A stretch of DNA of 33,053 nt from Mortierella sp. BCC40632 (Eukaryota > Mortierellomycota > Mortierellomycetes > Mortierellales > Mortierellaceae): assembly GCA_011634665.1 (NCBI GenBank), contig WAEK01000049.1:1-33053 (forward strand), in the 5' to 3' direction. Made by a program: the position numbers and the translations under genes. Position 1 is the stretch's first letter, and every line of letters starts with the position of its first letter. The notes beneath the pieces are model-generated. The model was given only the letters and a program-made list of their open reading frames with translations. It was not told where the DNA came from and ran no database searches. Positions 1 to 9,739 of the stretch are shown piece after piece.

Positions 1-26
1 TTTTAAACCTTTTATATTTATCTCGT

Positions 27-420
27 TTATAAGGGTGGAATTAAATTTCTTCCCGAGTTCCGACTGTACATTGGCACCATTTGTAACCCAAAAGTGACCC
101 AGTTCAGCGATACAGATGTAACCACCGACGGTCTTCTGCCAGGTAGCCATTGTGGACTGCTCTCCTTATATTCTATGGGCTGTCGCCCCATGTATACTAG
201 TATTCCAACCATTTGCTAGAAGATATTCTTCTCTTAACAAACCCCTAAATAAGGGGTTTGGCTTCCTTCCTTTACATTCTTTGCCGGTATTGGTTATCTT
301 TTTTCTATTGAGATATAACTAGTTAACTATGTCTAGGATGTATTATTAATAATCCTCTGAATTCACCCAAAAATACGACGAAAATTTTTTGATATTCTAT
401 ATAACCCGCCTCCCTCTAAC
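27..420 (-). other. Group I intron core (3' part), second copy of the core at 13755-14110
   Basis: This stretch is alignable along most of its length to 13815-14085, where the same sequence sits just upstream of cox1 exon 2. The S-like element (minus) lies at about 57-74 and pairs with an R-like element near 96-112, giving P7 of a group I ribozyme of a different subgroup from the 'GAGACTACACG' cores elsewhere. By analogy its 3' exon should lie left of position 1, where cox1 would continue (LLTDRNF...). No ORF of interest is present. Positions 421-656 are AT-rich with nothing recognised. Confidence 0.7.
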
Positions 421-656
421 CCCTTTTGATTGTATAAAAAAGATCTTTTAGAAATTCAGTTTACAAGCCATATGATTTAATAAAAATTGTTTTAAATGAT
501 GAGCCATCGCTTATTTCTATAGTTCTGATGAACAGACTATCCATTTATTTTTGTATACCTTATTCTTATCTCACATAATTAGTTATAGTACGTGTAGTAC
601 TTTTGTCTCTAAATGAAAAGAATAAACTAATATTTTCTTAAACTTTGATAAAGACA

Positions 657-1547
657 TTAATTTTTAGTTTCAGCCGAATGAGTTTTACCATACATTGGAT
701 GATTCTCACCAGTTCTACCAAACATAGAACTATTCTCACCAGTTATACCGTACATAGGGTTATTCTCACCTGTTCTATCTATGCTTCTCTGAGCTATAAC
801 CATAAAAGCTTTAGTTTCAGCTGAATGAGTTTTACCATACATAGGATGATTTTCACCAGACTTGGCTAAACTCATTAAAGCTTTAGATTTGTCAGAATGC
901 TTAGACCCTAACCGAGAACCAGCTGTAGGCTGTATATTGTACTCTGGTTTAATAACATCTATATAAAGTTGTTCTAGTTTAAGAATTAATTTTTTTGTTT
1001 CATCTTTTGACAAATGAGAAATATCAATGAGCTCAAAAATAGTAAGACTAAATGTTGAATAACCATGATGTAGAAGAGCATTACAGATATACATAGTTTT
1101 AAATCTATTCAAATATCCTAATGAATAATAATTAGATAATCGTTTAGATAAATTAACTGCTGAACCTACGTATCTTTTACCTGATGAGTTATGAGTCCAC
1201 ATATAAATTCCTGCTTTACCTTTGAGGTCAGATAGAATCTTAGATTTTTCTATATCTGCATTAGGGTAAATCATAATAGGAACAAAGCATGATAAAACAA
1301 ATAAAGGTTCCCCTAGAGAACTACTTTCTTCTACATATGTAAAGACACAAAGAAAACTAAAAAGTAAGAATTTAAATAAGATATCAAAATTAAATTGATG
1401 AAAAGTTAGTTGATTTAACCGTCCATATATTTGAACTCTATAATTGAGAAATATATAAACAGCTAATCCGTGGTGAAGATTGTTGATAAATAAAAGAGAA
1501 GCTAATGGTATCGGCATTACTAAAATAAAGAATTCTAATACTGTCAT
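657..1547 (-). CDS. GIY-YIG homing endonuclease with a captured nad2 5' segment
   Basis: 296 aa. Residues 1-30 resemble the N-terminus of nad2 (shared core IPLASL) and the DNA there is close to the true nad2 start. About 60 hydrophobic residues follow, then the leader PIMIYPNADIEK that recurs in this GIY family. The nuclease domain has GIY at 113-115, YVG at 126-128, an Arg near 136 and the catalytic Glu near 192 (LEQLY). From residue 230 there are four NUMOD3-type DNA-binding repeats of the GENHPMYGKTHS kind. The ORF stops inside a repeat and lacks the NUMOD1 tail of its relatives, so it may be C-terminally truncated. It lies in the cox1 intron after exon 5, next to a broken LAGLIDADG ORF. 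The start codon is that of the nad2-like segment. It probably cuts DNA and spreads itself; activity cannot be judged. Confidence 0.85.
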   Translation of the reverse strand: MTVLEFFILVMPIPLASLLFINNLHHGLAVYIFLNYRVQIYGRLNQLTFHQFNFDILFKFLLFSFLCVFTYVEESSSLGEPLFVLSCFVPIMIYPNADIEKSKILSDLKGKAGIYMWTHNSSGKRYVGSAVNLSKRLSNYYSLGYLNRFKTMYICNALLHHGYSTFSLTIFELIDISHLSKDETKKLILKLEQLYIDVIKPEYNIQPTAGSRLGSKHSDKSKALMSLAKSGENHPMYGKTHSAETKAFMVIAQRSIDRTGENNPMYGITGENSSMFGRTGENHPMYGKTHSAETKN

Positions 1548-1659
1548 TTTTTTGTTTTTTGAGAGAAAGAAAGAATTGAACGATTCTTGGATTTATACAA
1601 TTAATAATCTAAATCATGCAATTTTTTTTCTCCTAATTATAAAATTTATTTAAAAATCT

Positions 1660-2090
1660 TACTAACCGTTCTTCAAATCAATCATAGTATAAAGAGCATT
1701 AATTTTAGGAGTCCGCATTTTTCCATTAATCATATTAATAACAGTTAAAACACCTTGTAAATTTTGAATCATTAATCTTACAGTTTCTCCCGGAGGGGGA
1801 AACCGCCCCGGGGGCAGTTTCTGTATTTTTAGCAAAATAAATATTCCCGTGACCTATTCTTTTTTGTAAAACTTTAACAAATTCCAGATCACAAATATGA
1901 AAACTAATTGAATTGAACATACTTTTTATTAGTACCACTGGGTGATTTTAAAGTAGAAGGTGTAATTAAAGAACCATCACCTTCTATGTAACCAGCTAAG
2001 TAATGACTAAATTCTTCATCTTTTATTTAATTTAGTAGTAGAGCTAGAAAAAAAATTTTTTGCAAATAATAAATTATATTTATTCTTAAA
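1660..2090 (-). pseudogene. LAGLIDADG endonuclease fused to cox1 exon 5, broken
   Basis: The reading frame runs on from cox1 exon 5 (GGITM) into [17 protein letters not shown]. After one frameshift it gives SHYLAGYIEGDGSL, a clear first LAGLIDADG motif. A stop near 1925 and another frame change follow, then SFHICDLEFVKVLQKRIGHGN and, past a GC-rich insertion, NMINGKMRTPKINALYTMID. These are the usual first-domain landmarks of LAGLIDADG_1 intron proteins. The second LAGLIDADG domain is absent here, and the GIY-YIG gene at 657-1547 lies immediately downstream, so that insertion probably severed the ORF. The original protein would have been translated as an exon-fused endonuclease or maturase of the intron after GGITM. 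Confidence 0.8.
1781..1822. repeat. GC-rich hairpin insertion with 8-nt direct repeats
   Basis: CAGTTTCT at 1781-1788 and again at 1815-1822 flanks a 26-nt GC block that can fold. It lies inside the LAGLIDADG ORF remnant. Removing the block and one repeat (34 nt) rejoins the coding sequence, so it looks like an insertion with target duplication. Confidence 0.75.
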
Positions 2091-2332
2091 CATCGTGATT
2101 CCACCAGCTAATACTGGTAATGATAATAATAATAATACAGCTGTAATTAATACGGCCCAAGCGAATAGAGGCAGTTTGTGCATAGTCATACCTGGGGCCC
2201 GCATGTTAATTATAGTAGTAATAAAAATTAGAAGCACCCAGCATTGAACTAATCCCAGCAAGATGTAAACCGAAGATAGCTAAATCAACAGAACCACCTG
2301 AATGAGATTGTAAGCTAGCTAATGGCGGATAA
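2091..2332 (-). CDS. cox1: cox1 exon 5, with a +1 frameshift
   Basis: This exon of cytochrome c oxidase subunit 1 (complex IV, inner membrane) encodes [20 protein letters not shown], then [13 protein letters not shown], then [20 protein letters not shown] and on to [11 protein letters not shown]. The exon starts after the intron's terminal G at 2333 and supplies the T that completes the Val codon begun in exon 4. One extra base in the T5 run (A5 on plus, 2223-2227) breaks the frame between NF and ITT; removing it restores the family sequence. The residue before NF reads Ser where Ile or Met is normal. Either the base is a sequencing or assembly error, or this cox1 is not translatable as written. 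The next exon (LLTDRNF) lies beyond the left edge. Confidence 0.93.
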
Positions 2333-2450
2333 CAAAAAAAATTAAGATACCTCACATATAGTAATATGTTATCGTATCGTTCAACTATTTTCATAGTTGT
2401 TTGACTATACCTTCAACCTAAAAAAGAGGTTATTAAGACTTTTTAAAAAA
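2333..2450 (-). other. 3' end of the group I intron before cox1 exon 5
   Basis: On minus, GAAGGTATAGTC near 2400-2412 matches the S element (AAGATATAGTC) of the other IB-type cores here. It is followed by a P9-like hairpin, CAACTATGAAAATAGTTG. The intron ends in G at 2333. No clear R element was found upstream. 2450-2990 is AT-rich; nothing was recognised in it. Confidence 0.55.
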
Positions 2451-2989
2451 GTGATTTAAATTTAGTGCATTTATTATAAAATGTATATAGACCCAGGAAT
2501 AAATCCCTATCCTACCCACCCTCCTCTTTTTAATAAAAAAGAGTTACCGATTATACATTTTAATTAATTAGACCAATTAGAAATATCAGGTCTAATTAAT
2601 CTTAATGGCGATAGATCTTTTTAAATTGCATAAGGGTAAATGTAATTGTTCACATCATAATTACAGAATTATTCGTCAAAAAAGGTTAAAGGCAGGAATA
2701 AGGATCGTTTGTTAGTAACCAACTATTTTGAACTTCTAAGGTTACTATATAGAAGCCATTCATTTTTAAAAAGTCTATCTTTTATCTAAATATCGACTAA
2801 TTGTATAACTTTTTAACATTAAACTCTTTTTAGCTCCATCACTACAACTATCAAAAACATTTGTATAGAATCATTTCATTTGAAACGGGATCTAAAAAAG
2901 AATATACAAATAATTTTTTATTATTTAAACCTTTTACAAGTTTTTTCTAATATTTTTATTTTTATGTTCCGCACTTTTACTCATCCCTT

Positions 2990-3612
2990 TTTTGGCAAGA
3001 CTCATTTTAATTTTGTTTCGATGAATGAAATTTCCCAAGATTTTTACCTTTCATTGATTCATTTATTTTTGCTTTTAGCTTCAGTAGCGAGTATCTTACC
3101 AAAAACTTCCCCCCTGCTAAGGCTAAAGAAATTTTAAGTTTAGTTTCTGCTGAATGAGTTTTTTACCTTTCATTGCTTCACTTATCTTAATTAAAAGTTT
3201 CCGGGTTATGTTTTTAACCCCTAATGAAGAAACCCGTTATTTTGAGTATATTATATTCAGGCTTAATTTCATCTAAAAAAAAAATTGCTCATGTGATAAT
3301 AATAACTTAAGTGCTTCTTTTTCAGATAAATTATTAACATCAATATATACTTAAGAATAAAAAAAGAGAAAATTCTGAATGCCCATGAAATAAAAAGAGC
3401 ATTACAAATATACATTGATTTGTAACGTTCTAAATTAGCTTTTTAGAAAAAAATATGAATTAAATCGTTCAGATAATTTAAAAAGATGAACCTACGTATA
3501 GTTTATTTGATGATTTGTGCAACCATAAATATATATTCCTGCGCAATTTTTATTATCATTGATAATGTTTGATTTCTGCATTTCGGCATTATCATACATT
3601 TTTTTCTATATC
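2990..3612 (-). pseudogene. GIY-YIG endonuclease relic
   Basis: On minus the family leader (YDNAEMQKSNI) is followed by AGIYIYGCTNH, then LSERFNSYF, then LSEKEALKLLL and a short NUMOD3-like trace. Many frameshifts and stops separate the pieces. It has the same domain order as the intact GIY-YIG genes of this window. Directly upstream (3655-3832) lies a copy of the cox1 5' leader repeat, as with the relic at 9001-9700. It sits inside the cox1 intron that ends at 2333. The open frame on plus over part of it is a shadow. Confidence 0.7.
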
Positions 3613-3654
3613 AATAATAAAATGAATAATTATAGAATTAAATTTAAAATTTTT

Positions 3655-3832
3655 TTTTTTATTTATTTGACAATCCTTTTTATTTATTAAATATTTAAAT
3701 TAGATTTTAAGAGGATAATTTTAAGATAAATATATAAGATAGACTTGAACTATATAGTTTAAATATAAATGATCCTAATAAAAATTGATTATGTAATTAA
3801 TTATAATTATTTACCTTTTTGCATTTTAATTT
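3655..3832 (-). repeat. Leader repeat A, copy 1
   Basis: About 175 nt resembling the sequence upstream of cox1 ATG (18717-18930) and 9740-9905. Shared blocks include AATTACATAATCAATTTTTA, AGTTCAAGTCTAT and ATTTAATAAATAAA. It lies upstream of a GIY-YIG relic. Confidence 0.7.
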
Positions 3833-3849
3833 ACCCATTTGCATTGCTT

Positions 3850-4143
3850 CTAATTAATCTTAATTTACGTATTTGTTCTCTAATTTTAAAAAGCTTTTCA
3901 TAAGAACCTTTTACTTGTATTAAATGATTCAGACCAGATTCTATATTCCACAGCTTTCATACCTTTCATAGAATTATTAAAAGCATCAATAATATTCATG
4001 ATAGCTCTAGAATTAGTTGTATCTAAAGAATAAAAATTATTATTAATATTTTTCTTATAAACTACTTTAGTTGAAATACCTAAAACTAGTCTTATACCTT
4101 CTAATACTATTTGATCCAATTTTTGAGTAATTCCAAAAAGCAT
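3850..4143 (-). pseudogene. LAGLIDADG C-terminal fragment, third copy
   Basis: About 80 residues: FGITQKLDQIVLEGIRLVLG, then STKVVYKK, TTNSRAIMNIIDAF and MKGMKAVEYRIW. This is the C-terminal part of the LAGLIDADG_1 protein of the cox1 intron that follows TGWTV. The same region occurs in diverged form at 7310-7640 and 5140-5480. It has no LAGLIDADG motif and cannot be a complete enzyme. It lies just downstream of the inserted LAGLIDADG_2 relic and may be a leftover host end. Confidence 0.8.
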
Positions 4144-4329
4144 GTACTATTCTAGTACTTTGATTTAGATACCAAATAAAAGCTTCCTTTAATAAGAAGG
4201 TTCATCCAAGTAAATTATATTAAATTTCTGACAATAAAAAAATAAGGGGGTGTTAATTAAATAAAAAATTTATATTAATGAGTATAATTTAAGATAATTA
4301 ACAAAAAAGAAAAATAAAACTTAAATACT

Positions 4330-4890
4330 AAGTTTATACAACATTGATTCATGAAAAAATGGTGTAACAAGAGATCTAAATTTATCCATTGAATCTGACT
4401 TAATATAAATTCTATATTGATCTTCATTTCTAATTAGATAAGTACAATTTAAATCAAAAATTATTTTTTAAGCTCTTTTTTGATTAATAATTCAACCTCA
4501 CCTAAAAGAATAAGAATCAGTACATAAAACAAAATTGTTTTTAAGTTTACAAACCATCATCCATTGCCCAATATGCTAAACTTACAGGTGTCAACAATTC
4601 CCCAATATTTAAAGGAATTTTCATTTTATCTACATAAAATAAATCACGGTAATAATTAAAACATGGTAAGGAATAAGTATTAAACGAGATATTACTATGA
4701 ATCTTACCACTTTTACCGTGAACACTACCACCATAGTTAGGTGTTGAACCACAATAATCTTTTAAACAAATCATATAAATGAAGTATATAAGCTTCATGT
4801 AATAAAACCTTGTTTAAACATTAATCTAGAATTAACACTTCTAGGTTGTTTATTTATATGTAAATCTCCCAATAAACTCCCCATTATGAT
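4330..4890 (-). pseudogene. LAGLIDADG_2 endonuclease relic
   Basis: On minus, KDYCGSTPNYGG, SFNTYSLPCFNYYRDLFY, IPLNIGELLTP and LAYWAMDDG match the intact LAGLIDADG_2 protein at 29297-29983. After frameshifts come DQYRIY-like and MDKFRSLVTPFFHES-like stretches to the end. The first domain (LILGDL) is mostly lost. It lies between the second and third copies of the TGWTV-intron endonuclease, so it looks like an insertion into that ORF. 4891-5139 holds nothing recognised. Confidence 0.8.
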
Positions 4891-5139
4891 GATATTATGT
4901 ATATGAGGAGAAACTGAAAAAAATTATCTTTTCAATTTTTGTTAACACCTTTTATACTATAATATCTATTAACAAATCCTGCACCTTTTACAAAACCTCT
5001 ATCTTTTAACAAAAAACCTGCACCCAAAACTATTATAAAAAATTAAACATGTTAGACTTGAACTTATAAGTATCATGTTAATAAAAAATGATTTTTGTGT
5101 TAAACTATCTTTTTAATCAATTTTTGTTAATTATATATT

Positions 5140-5945
5140 AAATTAATAGTTTCTGCTTCAATTAAATTTAGAGAATTAACTTTCTTTTAATACTTTTGAT
5201 AAATTTTTACTATTTTTGTTTTTATTAGTATCTTGATAATAAAAAAAGTTTTTTTGACCATAATTTAAATTCTAATGAATTTTTAAATTTAATCTACCTT
5301 TTTAATATATTAATAATATTTTGTATAGCTCGTGAATTTGTTGTTTTTAATTGATAAACATCTTTCTTTTCTCAGAATAAATAATTTTGTTTGGAATATG
5401 AAAAAATTCGTCTAATAGATTCTAATAAAAACTGAATCTAATTTTTTGAGTAATACTAAACTCTATATTAAATCTTTTTTTTTAGTAGAAATTATATCAA
5501 AACCCCTTAGCTTCAACAAAAAACCTATCAACCATCCTATTGAAATAATTTTTTTTTGCTTGATTAGCATCAGTTAATGGAATAGAAATATCTTTCCATG
5601 CAGGAGAAACATATGAATTGAAGGTTTAGTTAATAATAAATTTTCTAATAATTTATTTTCTAAACTAGTTAAATTGTTATTTTCAAGAATAAAATAAGCT
5701 TCTTTTTAAATAAATTATAATTAAAGTATTTAGTTGTAAGTAAAGGATACTTATCAAAAAATAGGAAAAATTATAGAATTAATAACTTTTCGATCTCTAA
5801 TTCTAAAATGTGCTAAGTCTCTTTTTGATTCTACATAAATAGAACCTGCTCCTAATTCTTTTTTAATATAGTGTAAAGCTCTTAGATTATACGTATTTTG
5901 GGATATTTTAAATGTTAAATTCCATTTATCTCCTTGTGACCTGGG
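5140..5945 (-). pseudogene. LAGLIDADG endonuclease, second copy, broken
   Basis: Starts inside the protein with DKWNLTFKISQNTYNLRALH, then YIKKELGAGSI and HFRIRDRKVINSIIFPIF. After frameshifts it continues with DKYPLLTTKYFN, LTSLENKL and the C-terminal landmarks KIIYSEKKDVYQLKTTNSRA and SLEFKLWS. The family is that of the endonuclease at 7310-8441. The N-terminus and first LAGLIDADG motif are missing; the second is degraded to FVEAKGF. It follows the GIY-YIG insertion at 6235-7258 and so could be the displaced remainder of the interrupted gene, or a duplicate. Confidence 0.75.
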
Positions 5946-6234
5946 TGGGTGTTAACTGATTTTACAGATAACATTTAAATAGAAATATAGAAGAGATATA
6001 AATTGACTCAAGCGTTATACTAGTTTCGTAATACCGATACTCTAAGGGCTAGAAAATAAAATGGTAGAACCAACCAAGTACTTACAATATTTAAGAAACA
6101 GCAATTATTCCCCGCTAACACACATAGTAAATCACCATCTAAGTCTTCTAAAAAGTAGAACTATTTTCGAGTTTCCGATAAAATCCACCGGGATTGAAAG
6201 CATTTTCCACTCTTTTTAAGATATCTAGAAATAG
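5946..6234. other. Non-coding stretch between inserted elements
   Basis: No ORF or RNA was recognised. About 20 nt near 5948 (GGTGTTAACTGATTTTA) recur at 20283, upstream of the nad3 3' fragment, also next to a GIY-YIG gene end. This may be a shared element boundary. Confidence 0.4.
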
Positions 6235-7072
6235 TCATTATACTACAATTAAAATGTTTTTTGCTGCTTTTGAACAAGACACAAATTCATGTTCAAGAAT
6301 TGGCGTTGGAGAATTCGAATACACTAATACTTTCTTACTAATTTTAGCAATAGATTCAACAGAATGAGTTCTTCCGAAAATGAATTATTCTCTCCTTGCT
6401 GGGCCTTACTAATCTTAGCACGAGTTTCAGGTAAACAAAACCTTTCCAAATTTTGAATTATTCACACCAGTTTTCCCCGAATTGCGAATTATTCTCACCT
6501 GACAGAGCTTTACTAATTTTTGCTATTGTCTCAGTAGAAAGAGGTTTTCCAAAATTTGGGTGATTCATCCCTGACATCTTAGCTAATGAATCCGGGCTAT
6601 GTTTATATCCTAACAAGGACCCTGCAGTTATAAGTATATTGTATGTATTTAGTTTATCCTCCGAAAAAATCAAATCAAGATAATATTGTTCACGCTCAAG
6701 AATCAATCCTCGTGCTTTTTCTTTAGATAAACCCGAAATATCAATATATTCAAGGATTGATAAAGAAAATGCAGAATAACCATGAGTGAGCATAGCATTA
6801 TAAATATGACTATTTCCTTTAACATTTTCGATAAAATTCTTAGAGAAATATCTCCCTAATCTATCAGCTAAATTAAAGGCAGAACCAACATATCTTTTAC
6901 CTGATTTCTTATGAGTCCACTGATAAATTCCGGTTTTTCTTTTTGTATCGGATAAAATTAAGGATTTATCAGTTTCCGCATTGGAGTAAACTATAACTGC
7001 TGTTGCTACAACACTATTTTGAAAAGGAGTAAATAATATATCAAGTTCTTCTATAAAAGGAAGACCACCCAA
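6235..7072 (-). CDS. GIY-YIG homing endonuclease, frame broken at the C-terminus
   Basis: An open frame of 204 aa runs 7072-6458. It carries the family leader VIVYSNAETDKS, GIYQW, RYVGSA, an Arg in LADRL and the catalytic Glu in REQYYLDLIF. NUMOD3 repeats follow (GMNHPNFGKPLS, GENNSQFG). After a frameshift near 6470 the repeats go on (GENNS) and a NUMOD1-like tail (SCSKAAKN) ends near 6240. The N-terminal context is a nad2-like segment at 7073-7258 that is out of frame by one base. The gene lies in the cox1 intron after TGWTV, between two copies of that intron's LAGLIDADG ORF. The nuclease domain looks whole; the C-terminal DNA-binding part is broken. Confidence 0.8.
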
Positions 7073-7258
7073 GATAAAAGGGATTTGAGATAATAAAGTG
7101 AGTTGATCATACCGACCATATTTAAAAACCTAAAAAAAATACAGACGAGGATAGTAACATATAAGCAGTAAATCTGTTAATTGAGATTGTTGATAAATAA
7201 AAGAGAAGCTAATGGTATCGTCATTACTAGAGTTAAAATTACTAATAGTAACATGTTT
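7073..7258 (-). repeat. Captured nad2 5' end
   Basis: On minus, from ATG at 7258, the first 90-100 nt are close to the true nad2 start (24498 leftwards); MLLLVILTLVMTIPLASL reads straight through. One extra T after CTTT breaks the frame, and the same extra T occurs in the nad2-like segment at 1460-1547. The sequence then runs on to the GIY-YIG leader. Confidence 0.85.
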
Positions 7259-7309
7259 TAATTTAACCATAATTAATTTTTTTTTTTTTTATACCTATTA
7301 ACCCCTATA

Positions 7310-8441
7310 TAGATCTACTTTTAAATGACTGAACCTTAACATTTTTGCTATTTATAAGATAATTTTTTCATTGTTTGATAAATTTTTGCTACTTTAGTTA
7401 AATTAGTATCACGATAATAGAATGCTTTAGACCATAACTTAAATTCTAAAGATTTTATTCCTTTAAATTTACCATTTAATATTTTTATTATATTTTGAAT
7501 AGCTCGTGTATTTTTTGTTTTTAATTGATAAATATCTCTTATCTCAGAATAAACTAATTCTCCTGGAATATGAAGAATTCGTTTAATTAATTTTAATAAT
7601 ACTGTATCTAATTTATGAGTAATACAAAAATTCTATATAAAATTTATTTTGAGTTGAAATAACATTAAAATTACCTTTTAGCTTCAATAAAACCTGTTAA
7701 CCAATCGTAAGAAATAATATTTAAAAATATCTGAATGAGAAATTAATTTTAAAATTTTCTTTTGAGAGAATGATCCATCTTTTAAAGATAGGTCTTTTAA
7801 AGCTGTAGAAATATAATTTTTAGGAATTGGAGTATTAATTAAAATTTCTATTTGATTATTTTTTTCCAAAGTAGTTAAATTATTATTTTCAAGAATAGCA
7901 TAAGCTTTTTTAAATTTAATATAATTAAATTCTTTAGATGTTAATAGAGGATATTTATCAAATATAGGAAAGATTATATTAGCTAAAACTTTTCTATCAG
8001 TAATACGTAGACGCGCAGATTGTTTAGATACAATTATTATTATTGAGCCATAACCTAAAAAAGATTTTATTTTATATAAAACCCGAAGATTATATAAAAG
8101 ACTCAGATATATCAAAACTCTAATTTATAAGAATCACCTTGTTTTAATACAGAAAAATGAACCATCACCATCTGTAAAGCCTACCAACCATTGTTCAAAA
8201 CCAATCATTTCTAGGTTGTTCTACGTTAAGTTCCTGATGAGAAGAAATAATATTTAAAGAAGAAATTTCATTTAAAGTCTTATTTTCTTCCCAGGCAGAT
8301 TGTCCCCATGTTGAAAACATTCTTACTGCTGAAGTATTTTTAATATCCAACGAGTAGTTTTCTCCGAGTAGAGGAGTTCTCTGCATCGAGTAGAATTTTA
8401 TTGCCCGATCCTTACGAATCGGCGACAGCTTACCTTTTTTA
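7310..8441 (-). pseudogene. LAGLIDADG endonuclease of the cox1 TGWTV intron, frame broken
   Basis: The ORF is read on from exon 4: KKGKLSP, then NTSAVRMFSTWGQSAWEE, a hallmark of the endonuclease in the cox1 intron after TGWTV. The first motif is WLVGFTDGDGSF near 8170. After frameshifts come LRITDRKVLANIIFPIFDKY and PLLTSKEFNYIKFKKAY. A second motif degraded to GFIEAKGNF and the C-terminal part TRAIQNIIKILNGKFKGIKS end near 7320. At least three frame changes and the altered second motif argue against a working enzyme. Family members act as intron endonucleases and sometimes maturases. RMFST resembles a presequence cleavage motif (see findings). Confidence 0.85.
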
Positions 8442-8455
8442 ACTGTCCACCCTGT
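8442..8455 (-). CDS. cox1: cox1 exon 4, 14-nt micro-exon
   Basis: ACAGGGTGGACAGT encodes TGWT plus two bases of Val; exon 5 starts with the missing T and TAT (Y). Upstream the intron ends AATTG, with the terminal G expected of group I introns. Exon 3 ends ...GGT (U at the splice site) and exon 4 ends in T, so both borders obey group I rules. Splicing 3-4-5 gives GAG-TGWTV-YPPL, as in cox1 of other fungi. 8456-8719 upstream is AT-rich intron sequence with nothing recognised. Confidence 0.85.
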
Positions 8456-8719
8456 CAATTAAAATTTCAATTTATCCTACAATTATTGTTTATTACTATA
8501 ATTGAATTAAATATAAGAAAAGGTTATATTAATATTTCCTATTAAGCACTTCGCTTCTATATAGGTTTTTTATATGATAAAACCATCCTTTTTCCTAAAT
8601 TCCTTAAATTATTAAAGAATCTTTTAATAAAATTTAAGGGATCATTATACTTAAATAATGGTTAAGGAGTGACCTGTTTCTTATAATAATTCCTGAAAAA
8701 GACTTCCAAATAAATTATT

Positions 8720-8895
8720 AATATTTGTAAAAATTATCTAAATGTTTCCAATCAAATTTCGATCGTAAAGAGTTCATACCTCCTTTTAATTCTAATAAGT
8801 GATTAGTCCCTTTTATAGTTTTTATATATTTTTTAAATTTATTTATCTCATGGATTTTTTTAGCCCAATCTAAATAATATATTAAAAAAAAAAAA
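8720..8895 (-). pseudogene. C-terminal end of the intron-3 LAGLIDADG protein, separated by an insertion
   Basis: On minus: YYLDWAKKIHEINKFKKYIK, then GTNHLLELKGGMNS and SKFDWKHLDNFYKY. This matches in pattern the end of the LAGLIDADG protein at 11693-12601 (DWIEAAKII, KNKMNRNRTIIDWEHLNKY). The preceding part of the same protein stops near 9955 at KYPLYSSKYLDYL, so the two halves flank the GIY-YIG element at 9001-9905. Confidence 0.75.
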
Positions 8896-9000
8896 TTTAT
8901 TTTATAAAAATTAATAACAAAAATTGTCTAGTTTAATCCAAAAATTTATTATAAAAAAAATAGATCAGCCTACTACCATTTAACTTATTTAAGTTATTTT

Positions 9001-9700
9001 ATTCATTGATCTCTTTAGAATTTCGTATTATGTATTTATCATTAAATACTTTGTTAGAGACAATATGTCTTCTGACAGTTCTACGATTAGATTTTAGCCA
9101 TTCGGCTGCTTCAGTTATAGAGGAACATTTTTAATAAGTTTATTATCTAAGGAATAAATGTATACAGATTTCGCAATATAAGAAATCTTACCGAACATCG
9201 GATGATTTTCACCTGATTTAGCAATACTAAATTTTTTTTTTCTTAGTTTCTTCTGATTTTGGTTTTTTCATTTTTTTTCTCTTGATTCAGCAGAATATTT
9301 AAAACCGAGAGTAGAACCTGCAATTTTTAATAGATTATATTTAGGTGATAGAGAATCTAAAAAAAACTGTTTCTTTCCAGAATCAAATTTTTAGCTTTCT
9401 TTTTTAGATAAATGAGAAATATCTATATATTCAAGAATTGTAAGACTAAATTCAGAATAACCATATTGAAGAAGAGCATTATATATATAAGAAGTCTTTT
9501 TATTAGACATATAAGGTTTAGAAAAATATGATTTAAATCGTTTAGATAGATCTACTGCAGAACCTATATACATTTTACTAGAATCATTATGAGTCCATAA
9601 GTATATTCCAGTTTTACTCTTTTTTATTATCGAATAGAATTTGTGATTTATTAATATCTACGTTATTATAAACAATTATCGGCACAAAAAGATCCAAAAA
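9001..9700 (-). pseudogene. GIY-YIG endonuclease relic inserted in a LAGLIDADG ORF
   Basis: On minus: leader VPIIVYNNVDINKSQI, TGIYLW, then MYIGSAVDLSKRFKSYFS, YIYNALLQYGYSEFSLTILE and IDISHLSKKE. After frameshifts come AGSTLGFK-like, GENHPMFGK and a NUMOD1 tail (SVYIYSLDNK, AAEWLKSNRRTVRRHIV). Only the middle 60 aa is one open frame. The domain order is that of the intact family members. Upstream lies leader repeat A, so the element seems to carry a piece of the cox1 5' leader. It separates the two halves of the intron-3 LAGLIDADG gene. Confidence 0.75.
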
Positions 9701-9739
9701 AAAAGTTGTTGTTTGTTTCCATATTTTTTTTTTTTTATA

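Noticed and set aside
27..212. Open frame on minus of 61 codons
   Set aside because: It coincides with the conserved group I core duplicated at 13815-14085, so conservation is explained by RNA.
2880..3137. Open reading frame on plus of 85 codons
   Set aside because: It lies antisense to the GIY-YIG relic and has a biased, low-complexity composition; no family resemblance.
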